This document shows positions 36,901 through 46,443 of a stretch of 64,000 nt of DNA, one piece after another. How positions within the stretch are numbered: the first letter of the stretch is position 1; every line of letters starts with the position of its first letter. Under the pieces are notes generated by a model. That model worked only from the letters and a program-made list of their open reading frames with translations. It made no database searches and was not told the DNA's origin. A program made the position numbers and the translations under genes. The stretch is from Bacteroidota bacterium (GTDB lineage: Bacteria > Bacteroidota > Ignavibacteria > Kapaibacteriales > UBA2268), in NCBI GenBank assembly GCA_004322215.1, contig SCSM01000039.1:160744-224743 (forward strand), given 5' to 3'.

Positions 36901-36912
36901 CCGGAGTGAAAA

Positions 36913-37692
36913 TTGGACAACACTTCTTTGAGCAATAAAAGCATAAAACTGAATTTCACTGCTATTGACATAGGCAACAGCAGAATAAAAGTAAAATCCG
37001 GTAACAAATCAATTGCTTTTGAATATGAAAATAACTGGGAAAGAAAGGTCAACTCCTTTTTACGCCAATTCGCTGACGATGTGCTGTTAGCCGGCTATTC
37101 TTCTGTAAACCCCCAAAAATTAATTTCTCTGCTCCCGGTTCTGAAACTATTAAATGCAATTGTATTTGATATTAAAAGAATGGCAGGGAAACAGTATTTT
37201 CTTGAATACAGGCACATCAAAGGCATCGGGATTGACAGAGTCCTGGGTATGTTGGGTACAATGAGCTTCATCAAACCGCCTTTCATCACAGTTGACTGCG
37301 GCACTGCAATTACAATCAATGCTGTGAATAAATACTCCAAATGCCTTGGCGGAACAATAATGCCCGGAATCAGAACTCAGTTAAAATCACTTTCTGAAAG
37401 GACTTCTGCTCTGCCAAAAGTTGAAATAAAACCAGTAAAAAGAGCTGCGGGGAAAGACACAGCAAATGCAATCAGGTCAGGTGTATTGGCAGGTACAACC
37501 GGAGCAATAAAAGAAATAATCAAAAGAATAGAGAAGGAGGAATTTGCTTCTAAAAAAGTACCTCTAATACTCACAGGAGGTGAATCCGGCTACTTTTTCA
37601 GGGAATTGAAAAAGGAGAGAAGCAAAACATACCTGAAAAAAGATTTAGTCCTCGACGGTATTTTGTGGCTGATGAAAAATTATAATTTTTGA
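36913..37692 (+). CDS. coaX: Type III pantothenate kinase
   Basis: CoaX phosphorylates pantothenate, the first step of CoA synthesis, and is not feedback-inhibited by CoA. The 259 residues carry the phosphate-binding AIDIGNSRIKVKSG at about 17. GIGIDRVLGMLGT (about 98), the catalytic TVDCGTAITINAV (about 122), GGTIMPGIRTQLKSLSERTS and the late LILTGGESGYF follow. The start is a TTG at 36913, supported by GGAG seven bases before it; no ATG or GTG is in frame nearby. It follows the PqiC-like gene closely. Confidence 0.95.
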   Translation: MDNTSLSNKSIKLNFTAIDIGNSRIKVKSGNKSIAFEYENNWERKVNSFLRQFADDVLLAGYSSVNPQKLISLLPVLKLLNAIVFDIKRMAGKQYFLEYRHIKGIGIDRVLGMLGTMSFIKPPFITVDCGTAITINAVNKYSKCLGGTIMPGIRTQLKSLSERTSALPKVEIKPVKRAAGKDTANAIRSGVLAGTTGAIKEIIKRIEKEEFASKKVPLILTGGESGYFFRELKKERSKTYLKKDLVLDGILWLMKNYNF

Positions 37693-37765
37693 GGTATATG
37701 GATATTATACATAAATTTGCAATCAATTGGGTGTTGTGTTTTACTTCTTGCTATTACCGGAATAA

Positions 37766-38530
37766 ATGCTGTTAGGGAAAAAAATAGTCGTCGTGCTTCC
37801 TGCATATAATGCAGAAAAGACGCTTGAGCAGACATTCAGGGAAATACCCCTCGATATAGTTGACGAGCTGGTTCTCGTTGACGATGCAAGCAATGACAAG
37901 ACTGTCGAGCTTGCCCGTTCACTGGGCGTTCACCATATAATCAAACACGAAGAAAATAAGGGCTACGGCGGCAACCAAAAAACCTGCTACAACAAAGCAC
38001 TCGAAATAGGTGCGGATATTGTAATCATGCTACATCCCGATTACCAGTACACACCCAAACTGATTTACTCGATGGCATATATAATTGCAAATGGAGTCTA
38101 TCCCGTCGTGCTTGGCTCGAGAGTGCTTGGTCGTGGAGCATTAAGAGGCGGTATGCCTCTTTATAAATATATAGCAAACAGGTTTCTCACTCTGTTCCAG
38201 AATTATGTAATCGGGCAGAAGCTTTCGGAGTACCACTCAGGATACCGTGCTTTCTCTGCAGAAGTTTTACGCAAAATCAATTACGAAGCTAACTCAGATG
38301 ATTTCGTTTTCGATAACCAGATGCTTTCACAAATCTTCATGGCAGGATTCGAGATTGCCGAAATCACTTGTCCCACAAAGTATTTCAGGGAAGCATCATC
38401 AATAAATTTTTCGAGAAGCGTCAGATACGGCTTTGGTGTTCTGAATACATCAATCAAGCACCGCTTGAATAAGTGGGGAATTCTGAAAACGAAGATATAT
38501 CAAAATAAGATAGATAGAAAAATAATTTAA
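37766..38530 (+). CDS. Family 2 glycosyltransferase
   Basis: The 254-residue GT2 enzyme starts KKIVVVLPAYNAEKTLEQTF and has ELVLVDDASNDKTVELARSL (first Asp pair at about 38). HEENKGYGGNQKTCYNKALE and VIMLHPDYQYTPKLI (a DXD-like position) follow, then EYHSGYRAFSAEVL. It resembles dolichyl- or undecaprenyl-phosphate-type transferases and GT2 enzymes of polysaccharide synthesis, but lacks the C-terminal membrane helices of some of them. Acceptor and sugar are not predictable. It follows coaX by 73 bases. Confidence 0.92.
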   Translation: MLLGKKIVVVLPAYNAEKTLEQTFREIPLDIVDELVLVDDASNDKTVELARSLGVHHIIKHEENKGYGGNQKTCYNKALEIGADIVIMLHPDYQYTPKLIYSMAYIIANGVYPVVLGSRVLGRGALRGGMPLYKYIANRFLTLFQNYVIGQKLSEYHSGYRAFSAEVLRKINYEANSDDFVFDNQMLSQIFMAGFEIAEITCPTKYFREASSINFSRSVRYGFGVLNTSIKHRLNKWGILKTKIYQNKIDRKII

Positions 38531-38620
38531 AATTTTCAATTTTGCAATTTTCAATAAATTTTAAAACTTTTTAATATATAAACTAAAATAAGAATTGGAA
38601 ATTAATGATAATTTAAATTT

Positions 38621-38697
38621 GTCATATTGAGCGAAGCGAAGTACTCCTAAAAACTGTGTGTGATTCTTCATTTCACTTCGTTTCATTCATAATGAGA
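38621..38697. repeat. Dispersed inverted-repeat element (GTCATATTGAGCGAAGCGAAG type)
   Basis: The element starts GTCATATTGAGCGAAGCGAA and ends with CACTTCGTTTCATTCATAATGAGA, an imperfect inverted repeat around about 30 bases. Elements of this 'GTCAT(T)GCGAGCGAAGCGAAG' type are common, non-coding and dispersed in FCB and other genomes. The copy lies in an AT-rich spacer that also carries AATTTTAAATTT-type repeats (38750-38800). It looks degenerate. Confidence 0.6.
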
Positions 38698-38827
38698 TAT
38701 AAAACAAATGGCAATAAACAAAATAATAGTTTTTATAATTTTAAATTTAATCATTGAAAATTCATTTTAAATTTTAAATTTCAAATTGAAAATTATTATA
38801 ATATGATATATTAACATAAGGGTTGTT

Positions 38828-40276
38828 ATGAAGAGAATCTTCTTATTATTGTTCGCAATTTTATTCCTAATCTCCTGTAGCAAAGAGCCGGGAAAAATTC
38901 AATTTGTTACTGTTACCGGTATAATCACTAATCCAACTGCAAAGGATGTTAAAATTTATGAAACAAATAGTTATTGGGATGACCCGAAAACTTTGGACTC
39001 GGTTATTCTTGATGAAAACAATTTTTTCTCGATGAAAATTCCATTAAATGAGGAAGGTTCATATTCCATATATTGCGGTGAGAAGTATGTATCACAAGCA
39101 TTTTTAGTACCTGGAGACAGTCTCCACTTAATCGTTGATAGCAGTAATCCTGAAGGCATGATAAAGCATTTTAGCGGTATGGGGAAAAGCGTAAAAGGAA
39201 ATAATTTGTATCAAAAATTTTTAATAGAATTTCCAAGAAATGATGAATACTGGAACAACTGCTATGATGATGATTACAAAAAGTTTGTGAAGTTCATTAA
39301 TTCCCGAAGACAAAAACAACTGGAATTTTATAAAAAGAATTTCTGGAATAATGATGCACCTGAAATTGAAAAAAATTATTTTATTGATTTAATTAATTAT
39401 GACTGGGCTTTTAACAGGATTAATTATTTACTTGAGAAACATTATTGGGACAACGAATCCAAGTTAAAAATTGATTCTAGCGATTTTATTTTCCTCAATG
39501 AAATAAAACTCGATAAACCTGAATCTAAAATGAGTTTCCAATTTAATTATTTCATATCGAGATACCTCGACCTTCTGATTTCAAGGGCAAACTATAAAAA
39601 GGAGAAGGATGATAAGGATGAACTATCTTACAGTAAGCAGAGATACGATATTGCAAAAAAGATGTTTTTTGGCATTGCTAAAAACATAGCATTAGCAGAT
39701 GCAATCACCAATATTATTGATTGGAAACCATCTCCTGAAGGAATGAAATATGCAAAAAAATGGCTCGATGAATATAAGAAAATTGTGACTGATTCATTTT
39801 ACTTCTACAGAGTTGAAAAGAAGTATAATGAAAGATTAAATCTTATGCCTGGTAAACCTGCTCCCGGATTCAGGATGCCGACAATTAATGGTGATACTGT
39901 TGCTCTTTCTGATTTCAAAGGCAAACTGGTTTATATTGATTTTTGGGGAACTTGGTGTAGTCCATGCCGCAAGGAATTACCCTATTATGACACTTTACAG
40001 AGTAAATTCAGAAATAATCCCAACATTGTATTTCTTTCACTTGCTATGGAATACGAAAATTATAATGTATGGAAGCAATTCGTCAAAGAAAAGAAACTTC
40101 CCGGTATTCATATATATCTTGAAAAACAGTTCAATAATATCCTTGTAAAAAAATATATGATATCTGGAGTGCCGACATTTGTGTTAATTGATAAAAAAGG
40201 TCTTATTATAAATGCCAACGCACCCAGACCCAGTGCCGATAATATTGTTGAATATATTAATAAATATATAAATTAG
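38828..40276 (+). CDS. TlpA/ResA-like thioredoxin lipoprotein
   Basis: The 482-residue lipoprotein has lipobox LISC (Cys at about 17). The N-terminal beta domain at about 25-105 (VTGIITNPTAKDVKIYE to FLVPGDSLHLIVDS) resembles DUF4369. A helical middle spans 120-340. A C-terminal thioredoxin domain of the AhpC/TSA type follows (PGKPAPGFRMPTINGDTVAL, LVYIDFWGTWCSPCRKELPY, VPTFVLIDKKGLI). The redox pair is WCSPC at about residue 377. It is likely anchored in a membrane facing the periplasm and could reduce disulfides, for example in cytochrome c maturation or protein folding. It stands alone. Confidence 0.88.
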   Translation: MKRIFLLLFAILFLISCSKEPGKIQFVTVTGIITNPTAKDVKIYETNSYWDDPKTLDSVILDENNFFSMKIPLNEEGSYSIYCGEKYVSQAFLVPGDSLHLIVDSSNPEGMIKHFSGMGKSVKGNNLYQKFLIEFPRNDEYWNNCYDDDYKKFVKFINSRRQKQLEFYKKNFWNNDAPEIEKNYFIDLINYDWAFNRINYLLEKHYWDNESKLKIDSSDFIFLNEIKLDKPESKMSFQFNYFISRYLDLLISRANYKKEKDDKDELSYSKQRYDIAKKMFFGIAKNIALADAITNIIDWKPSPEGMKYAKKWLDEYKKIVTDSFYFYRVEKKYNERLNLMPGKPAPGFRMPTINGDTVALSDFKGKLVYIDFWGTWCSPCRKELPYYDTLQSKFRNNPNIVFLSLAMEYENYNVWKQFVKEKKLPGIHIYLEKQFNNILVKKYMISGVPTFVLIDKKGLIINANAPRPSADNIVEYINKYIN

Positions 40277-40410
40277 TATTGTGGATTATTTCCCTTTTTC
40301 TTCAGAGGAAGAGATAAGTGATGAGGTTACATTTAATTATTTTAAAATTTACATTGAAAATTTCTTTTTTGGGATGACGCCAATTTTATTAACATAAAAG
40401 GAGAACACAA

Positions 40411-41268
40411 ATGGGTAACAAAAAGGACAAAGAAGAGAAAAAGGACAAAAAGAACAAGGAGGAGAAGCAAATCGAGAAGTACAACAAGAAGGGTAAAATC
40501 AGTAATGAGTACTATGAGCATGAAATTGCCAAGCTTCAGGCAGAGCTTGTCAAACTTCAATACTGGGTGAAGTATAAACAATTGAAAGTTGTTCTGATTA
40601 TGGAAGGGCGTGATGCAGCAGGAAAAGGCGGTACAATTAAAAGAATAACCGAACCCTTGAATCCACGTGGCTGTCGTATTGTTGCTCTCGAAAAGCCATC
40701 TGACAAAGAAAGAGGTCAGTGGTATTTCGAAAGATATATCCAAAACCTTCCCAGTGCTGGTGAAATTGTTATATTTGACCGAAGCTGGTACAACCGTGCT
40801 GGTGTCGAGCATGTAATGGGATTCTGCTCGGATGAAGAATATGAAGAGTTCCTGCGTGCTTGTCCTGAATTCGAAAGAATGTTAGTCCGTTCAGGAATCA
40901 TACTGCTCAAATATTGGTTCTCCGTTAGTGATGAAGAACAGGAGCGACGCCTGAAGGACCGTGTCTCTGACCCCGCAAAGAGATGGAAGTTTTCACCTAT
41001 GGATTTAGAATCATGGAACAAATGGGTGGAATTCTCAAAAGCAAAAGACACAATGTTCCAGTACACTGATATTAAGCAAGCTCCCTGGTATGTAGTCGAA
41101 TCAGATGAGAAAAAGAAAGCCCGTTTGAATTGCATAGCACATATACTCAGTATGATTCCCTATAAAGATGTAACACCGGAGCCGTTTGAATTACCAGCTC
41201 GAAAGATACATTCGGATTACATACGTCCCCCAAAGGGTGACCAGAACATTGTCCCGGAGGTGTATTAA
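40411..41268 (+). CDS. ppk2: Polyphosphate kinase 2 (polyphosphate:nucleotide phosphotransferase)
   Basis: PPK2 transfers phosphate between polyphosphate and nucleoside diphosphates. The 285-residue protein has a Lys/Glu-rich tail (residues 1-30) and then the core: Walker A LIMEGRDAAGKGGTIKRI (about 70), EKPSDKERGQWYFERYI, and Walker B IVIFDRSWYNRAGVEHVMGF (about 125). RSGIILLKYWFSVSDEEQE and KRWKFSPMDLESWNKW follow. Its length and single domain fit class I PPK2. The Shine-Dalgarno AAGGAG lies eight bases before the ATG. The gene is monocistronic. PPK1 is at 410, so this genome has both enzyme types. Confidence 0.96.
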   Translation: MGNKKDKEEKKDKKNKEEKQIEKYNKKGKISNEYYEHEIAKLQAELVKLQYWVKYKQLKVVLIMEGRDAAGKGGTIKRITEPLNPRGCRIVALEKPSDKERGQWYFERYIQNLPSAGEIVIFDRSWYNRAGVEHVMGFCSDEEYEEFLRACPEFERMLVRSGIILLKYWFSVSDEEQERRLKDRVSDPAKRWKFSPMDLESWNKWVEFSKAKDTMFQYTDIKQAPWYVVESDEKKKARLNCIAHILSMIPYKDVTPEPFELPARKIHSDYIRPPKGDQNIVPEVY

Positions 41269-41311
41269 TTAAAATTTTAAATATTGAATTCTAAATATTA
41301 AATGAAATAAA

Positions 41312-41639
41312 ATGAAAGAAAACATTATCCAAAAATAAATGTTTTGAATTTGCATTGAAAGCAATTGAATTGTACAAGAATTTATAATCAAATAATGAGT
41401 TTGTTTTATCTAAACAGTTTTTAAAAGTGACGACTTCGATTAGTGCTAATGTCGAAAAAGCAATAGCTGCTCAAAGTAAAAAGGACTCTATTTCTAAAAT
41501 GTCTATTGCATCCAAAGAAGCCAGAGAAACAAAATAATGGTTCCCTTTACTTATTGAGAGTAAATAAATTGGGAATAAATATCAGAATTATTTAAATGAT
41601 ATTAATGAATTAATAAGTATAATCACAAAAATTGTTTAA
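41312..41639 (+). pseudogene. Decayed four-helix-bundle protein (S23/IVP-like) gene
   Basis: Across frames the DNA encodes MKENIIQK, then (after a frameshift) CFEFALKAIELYKNL, a stop, SNNEFVLSKQFLKVTTSISA, NVEKAIAAQSKKDSISKMSI, ASKEARETK, a stop, WFPLLIESK, a stop, and NDINELISIITKIV. This is recognisably the 'four helix bundle protein' family (KSFxFALxxVxLYKxL...EFVLSKQLLRSGTSIGANVEEA...QSKKDFISKLxIAxKEARETxYWL). At least three in-frame stops and one frameshift make it non-functional. Intact members are small orphans of unknown function, often inserted in rRNA genes or scattered. Confidence 0.85.
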
Positions 41640-41707
41640 ACGAGTACAGAAAAAAATCTGTTGTAATAAGATATATAACCACAATTCAAAATTTAAAATT
41701 TATAATT

Positions 41708-41738
41708 AAAAGCCTCACTTTTTAGTGAGGCTTTTTTT
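41708..41738. terminator. Bidirectional terminator
   Basis: The stem AAGCCTCAC/GTGAGGCTT with a six-base loop is flanked by A-rich sequence on one side and TTTTTTT on the other. It lies directly after the minus-strand 1420-residue gene. Confidence 0.85.
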
Positions 41739-41740
41739 AT

Positions 41741-44700
41741 TTACTTCGCTATTACCATTTTTTCAATTTTCTTGTATGGTCCAGAGCTCATTTCTAGCCA
41801 GTAAACACCTGACGGCAAATCAAGAGTGTTAATTCCAAGCTTATATACACCCGGCTTTAGTACATCCGAAACAGGTACAGAGATTAATTCAGATGTTGGA
41901 CCGTATATCTTTACTTCTGTCATTGCCTCTAATCCTATCGAAAATTCCAGTTCAGCAGTGCTTGTTACAGGATTAGGTTTCACACTCGAAAATGAATAAT
42001 TGGTTGTTCCTAATGCCACTTTCCTTAAATCATATACACATGTCGGTTGTAAATGTATACTCCCTGTGTCTGAGAAAATGCCAACACACCTTGTTTCAGG
42101 CAATACTATCCAATGAAATATTTCAGAGCTGTCATTCTGAGTTTTCGGTAAATATGTTGTAATGTATAATCGCAGGATTTCTCCTCCGTTTGGCAGATTT
42201 AATATATCATTCGGACTTACCATGCTCAATGAAATAGTTCCGGCTACATCATTGATATTAAGATTTTGTATCCCAAATTTTCCTTCAAGAGCTGTTCCAA
42301 CATGCACATCCTGGGCATACACCTTTAGAAAATCACCATCATATTTTACTGTTATATCGAGCTTTTTGATTTGTGCTAATGAGATATCTAATCCCGGGTC
42401 CAAATTAATGCTGATGTATGTCGTATCTCCGATTTTATTGGTTTGCTCTTTGGGTGAAATTTTTGAATACCTCCCATAAAATTCTGCATTGCCTGTTACA
42501 GGAATTCCGCTTGTAACAATAGGATTTGCAATTGAATTATTATATGCAACAATGTTTGCCTTATGCGTTGTTACTCTCGGTATTGGAAGAGTAACAGGTA
42601 TAGGTGCATACTTGATTAAAACCACCTGGTACGAACCTGCATCTATAATAAATCCGAGAGAATCTGACGGATTTACGAAGCTGAAAACTGAAGCACTCTC
42701 TGCATCGAGCGGTTGTATTTTAAGTGAATCAACATTTATGTTACTGCTCCCGACATTATAAATTCTGCATGGTATTGTAACTGTATCATATACACATATT
42801 ATTTCGGTTCCGGTCTCTATATTCAATCCTTGCATTATTCCGGTTCCTACCCAATATGAAACCTTTTCGGTATCGGCATCGCTTTTTGTTTGTATCTGTC
42901 CGTTCGCTTGCTGAAGCTTATTAGCAACAAAATAACCGTCAAAATCCAGGTGCTCTCCCATTTGTAGCGTCAATGGGAAACTGATGGAAGATTTATCGTA
43001 CTTGAAACCTTCTGTCCCGAAAGTTGCCATATTTTCTGAAATTACATTTACATTAGGAAGTACAACCAAATCATCAAGCTTTAAGGAATCTCCGTATTCC
43101 CAGTCTGATGCTGATAAGTTAGTAAACCTGACAGGTCTGATATTAGGATGAAGTGTGTCGTCAATTATTGTTGCACCGAAATCTACATCTGATGTCGTTA
43201 CACGCGGAACAACACCTATTCCCCTCAATATGGTTTGTGTGCTTGTCGTATCACCCGAATTATTATCATATTCAATAATTAATTCGTGGGGACCTGTTAC
43301 AACCGGATGAAATTTAACAGGTACTATTATAAAGCTTGAATCAGGAATCAATCTATTCGTAAGTGAATCCCTTTCAAATTCAAATGCACTCCCGTTTATA
43401 TTGCTAATGATTTTAATGTCTCTGACAATCACGTTTGTAGAACCGTTATTTTCAAGCTTGATTACCTCATAATTATTATCCGGAGGATATGGTCCTGTCG
43501 GAAAAGTTGGTCTGTCAATCCTTCTTCTACCCCAATCATAAGAATTAGCAACTAATCCCGGTTTTATCCCTCTGCCGAATAAATCTCCGACACTGTCGGG
43601 ATTATTTGCCTTTTCGGTATTACTGATGAAAAACATCGAGTCAGTGTACCGCTGCTCGGCTGTTGGCAGGAAAGTAACTTCATAAGTAAACACATCACCG
43701 GGTTTTATAATTAGCGGTGTTGTATCTGTTATCGCAATAATATCCGGCATGAATACAATTGGTTGCCTTGGTCCTGTGTATCCTGTTATAACTAAATCAA
43801 TGTTGCCGTAATTTCTTATTTCAATTTGTCCGTTTGCAGTGTGATTGACTACTACATCTCCGAAATCATGATATGTTACATTTATTACTGCACCTCCGAC
43901 TGCTGCCTTAACCAATGATTCAAAATTGAATACACACGTATCTCCGACACCAACAGAATCCTGAAACTCACCGTTCACCGTTGCTGTAAATTTCACTTTT
44001 ATCATTACAGAATCTAATGGCTGTAAAAGATATGGCAAGTTAATACCGTACACTTCAAATCCCTTATCATTATATTTAAGTGCAAGTGTATCGAGTAATA
44101 CAGCTGATTGAGAAGATTCATTTATTATCCATGCATCTTTCTCAACTACTGCTCCAACCGGTAAAGTGCCAAAATCCAGTTCAGGTCTGATTGTCAATTT
44201 TACTGCGTAATAATTTATGGTAATTATTGTATCGTTCCCTCTTCTGTCAGTGAATAATATGACAGCCCTTCCATCTTTATTTTTATCAATCACCCAAGCT
44301 TTCCATTCGGTCGCAGGGTCTTCTCCCGGAATGAAATCCTTATATGTCATTTTATAATTAAAGCTCTCTTCTGCTAAAAGAATGATTTTGGATAAATTTG
44401 ACCTGTCATTATTGCGCGGCATATCCTCTACAGTTGCACCATTGATTGATCCGTCACATTCAAGTATCCAATGTGGGTCGGGTGGCAACGTATCCGGTTT
44501 TTCAAGGTCACCTAACGCCACGCTGGTAGGAAATCCGTATGAATCAAAATTTGAAAATCCGTAAGCATAAGCTGCGAATGGGTCATTTGCCCTGATTTTA
44601 TATACTCCGTCTCCGGGTAATGAAATTGTTTTACTATAATATTTTTTCCCATTTACAAGTTTATTAAACTGCTGTCCGGGATTTGGATCAATCGCATTGA

Positions 44701-46003
44701 TTTTTTTCCAGACAAAAGCTCCCCCCTGTACAGATGCAAATTCCAGGTCATCAGGGATTGTTCCGTCATTAGCTGCCCTGTAAACAAGATTTATATAATT
44801 GCTTGTAAAACCGACCCCTCCTTTTATACCTGGTGTATTAAATACAATTTCCCTTTGATATTGTTCGTATGGAGTCAGTACTAACTGAAATGGGTCGCTA
44901 AATACAGCATCGTCATTCTGTCCGGGATTATATTGTGTCACACTTATCGGCTTATCACCCGAAATGACAACAGGTCTTGGTTCCCCGACGTCAGCTCTCA
45001 TTCTCAACCAACCTGTGTTTTCCATTCCTCCGCCTGTTTGAAGTGTTGTCAGCTGAATTCCGTCCCGAAAGATTTTTGTTCCGGATTCTTTCGGAAAAAT
45101 TTTAATAAATGAATTGTTTAACCTGTCAACAATTCTTGTAACATGATATTCTGTTCCCCAAGTGTTAGTAGGCAATTCCATTTCGATAATAAAATCGCAT
45201 GCTTCCGTGTTTTCCGGAATGTAGGCGCAGAAATTTCCCGATACGACACTTACCGGCTTATTTGCCCTGAACCTGCTTCCTGACAAATCACTGTGCTGCC
45301 CAATACTTCCGAAAATCAATACATCTCCTTTGGAAAGGTCCCACTTTGTCGTCTCGCCGGGATTCTGCCCACCGGCTGTTCTTGTTGCAGCAGTACCGCC
45401 GAGGTTAAACCTGACCGTTGTCCGGTCGTATGGAGCCACAACTGCCGTATAGCTTGTCAACCATTGATTTTCATTATCTGCCGGGTCCGCCCATGATGCG
45501 ACTATGTAGTCCTTGCCTAATGATGATAACGGAACAGCTAAATATCCGTCACTTGTGTATTCATACCTTGTTACACCATACACAATTATTGGATTGTCTG
45601 CATAAACATGAATTCCGGCTCCCTCGTATATTTGTTCCGGTTCCGGCTGCTGTGTGTCTGTTTTCCGGTATGGTTGTCCCAATGCCGGTGATAGGGTGAA
45701 TTCGATTATGTCATTGGGTATTGTCGTTTGTTTCCTGATATAACCTTTACCTGGTATTTCAACAGTTACTACTGTTTCTAATCCTGAAGAAATGTATAGC
45801 TTCAGGTCATTCTTTGCTCCTGCGGTCTCCCAGCATGGTACGAATGTAAGCCAGAACTCGGTCCCAACATTATTTGAACCGAGTAATTCAGGTAAATCTT
45901 TCTTCAGCTTATTTAAATCAAACTCTTTAGCTGATGTTTGGTATGAGCTTGCAATCAGGATGCAAATGCTTACCAGCAAAATTTTGTAAACTAACTTTTT
46001 CAT
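41741..46003 (-). CDS. Large T9SS cargo: IgGFc-binding domain, ASH repeats, cohesin-like domain and sorting domain
   Basis: This 1420-residue exported protein has a signal peptide (residues 1-25). Its IgGFc-binding-type N-terminal domain spans about 40-500 (VGTEFWLTFVP, VVTVEIPGKGYIRK, NPIIVYGVTRYEYTSDGYL, PVSVVSGNFCAYIPENTEAC, LPTNTWGTEYHVTRI). A series of ASH/choice-of-anchor D type beta domains occupies about 590-1150, with repeats such as LDFGTLPVGAVVEK, HDFGDVVVNHTA, YDWGRRRI and VDFGATIIDDT. A cohesin-like domain follows at about 1190-1320. The C-terminal sorting domain is SSVKPNPVTSTAELEFSI to SGVYWLEMSSGP. It is probably a surface-attached multidomain adhesin. Single-gene unit on the minus strand with its own terminator. 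Confidence 0.85.
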   Translation of the reverse strand: MKKLVYKILLVSICILIASSYQTSAKEFDLNKLKKDLPELLGSNNVGTEFWLTFVPCWETAGAKNDLKLYISSGLETVVTVEIPGKGYIRKQTTIPNDIIEFTLSPALGQPYRKTDTQQPEPEQIYEGAGIHVYADNPIIVYGVTRYEYTSDGYLAVPLSSLGKDYIVASWADPADNENQWLTSYTAVVAPYDRTTVRFNLGGTAATRTAGGQNPGETTKWDLSKGDVLIFGSIGQHSDLSGSRFRANKPVSVVSGNFCAYIPENTEACDFIIEMELPTNTWGTEYHVTRIVDRLNNSFIKIFPKESGTKIFRDGIQLTTLQTGGGMENTGWLRMRADVGEPRPVVISGDKPISVTQYNPGQNDDAVFSDPFQLVLTPYEQYQREIVFNTPGIKGGVGFTSNYINLVYRAANDGTIPDDLEFASVQGGAFVWKKINAIDPNPGQQFNKLVNGKKYYSKTISLPGDGVYKIRANDPFAAYAYGFSNFDSYGFPTSVALGDLEKPDTLPPDPHWILECDGSINGATVEDMPRNNDRSNLSKIILLAEESFNYKMTYKDFIPGEDPATEWKAWVIDKNKDGRAVILFTDRRGNDTIITINYYAVKLTIRPELDFGTLPVGAVVEKDAWIINESSQSAVLLDTLALKYNDKGFEVYGINLPYLLQPLDSVMIKVKFTATVNGEFQDSVGVGDTCVFNFESLVKAAVGGAVINVTYHDFGDVVVNHTANGQIEIRNYGNIDLVITGYTGPRQPIVFMPDIIAITDTTPLIIKPGDVFTYEVTFLPTAEQRYTDSMFFISNTEKANNPDSVGDLFGRGIKPGLVANSYDWGRRRIDRPTFPTGPYPPDNNYEVIKLENNGSTNVIVRDIKIISNINGSAFEFERDSLTNRLIPDSSFIIVPVKFHPVVTGPHELIIEYDNNSGDTTSTQTILRGIGVVPRVTTSDVDFGATIIDDTLHPNIRPVRFTNLSASDWEYGDSLKLDDLVVLPNVNVISENMATFGTEGFKYDKSSISFPLTLQMGEHLDFDGYFVANKLQQANGQIQTKSDADTEKVSYWVGTGIMQGLNIETGTEIICVYDTVTIPCRIYNVGSSNINVDSLKIQPLDAESASVFSFVNPSDSLGFIIDAGSYQVVLIKYAPIPVTLPIPRVTTHKANIVAYNNSIANPIVTSGIPVTGNAEFYGRYSKISPKEQTNKIGDTTYISINLDPGLDISLAQIKKLDITVKYDGDFLKVYAQDVHVGTALEGKFGIQNLNINDVAGTISLSMVSPNDILNLPNGGEILRLYITTYLPKTQNDSSEIFHWIVLPETRCVGIFSDTGSIHLQPTCVYDLRKVALGTTNYSFSSVKPNPVTSTAELEFSIGLEAMTEVKIYGPTSELISVPVSDVLKPGVYKLGINTLDLPSGVYWLEMSSGPYKKIEKMVIAK

Positions 46004-46443
46004 CTCTATTCTCCCGAAATTTCTTAATCTATATCTATAATTATTATTTTCTTCGGTTGAATATGCCTCTTAATAATTTGATACTTCACAGCATCAAATT
46101 ATTTCTTATCCAAAATTATCATTTTTTCTCTACAACTAATAACACATTTTTTGCCAAAATGTTTCACTCTCATAAAAAAATATTTTTATTTGTTCTATTA
46201 TTTCAGAAATTCCATGTCAATTTGTATTCTCAACAACTTGATATTTATCTTGCTTTTTCAGTTCTTTATGCTTAAATTTCTGTAAAAATTTTTATGAACA
46301 ACTCTTGAAGAGTAGATGTCAATAACAAAAAAGATTACTTATAATATCCATCACTAAAGGAGTTGAAATCAGTAACAGAATGAACACGAGAGAACCGTAA
46401 CACCGACAGTGTTGTTTAAATAAATTATTTTGTGAATAATGTT
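46004..46443. other. Divergent intergenic region between two T9SS cargo genes
   Basis: About 440 bases. A short frame at 46159-46275 encodes a signal-like peptide (KKIFLFVLLFQKFHVNLYSQ) that stops after 38 residues and may be a remnant of an exported protein. A small hairpin AACACCGACAGTGTT is at about 46401-46415. Otherwise I see only AT-rich spacer that should hold two divergent promoters. Confidence 0.4.

Noticed and set aside
46159-46275. Short frame with a signal-like peptide between divergent cargo genes
   Set aside because: Only about 38 codons, hydrophobic and AT-driven, with no homology I recognise; at best a remnant.
46360-46425. Possible structured RNA or intron remnant before 46432
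   Set aside because: The only support is a small hairpin (AACACCGACAGTGTT); no conserved core of any RNA class is visible.
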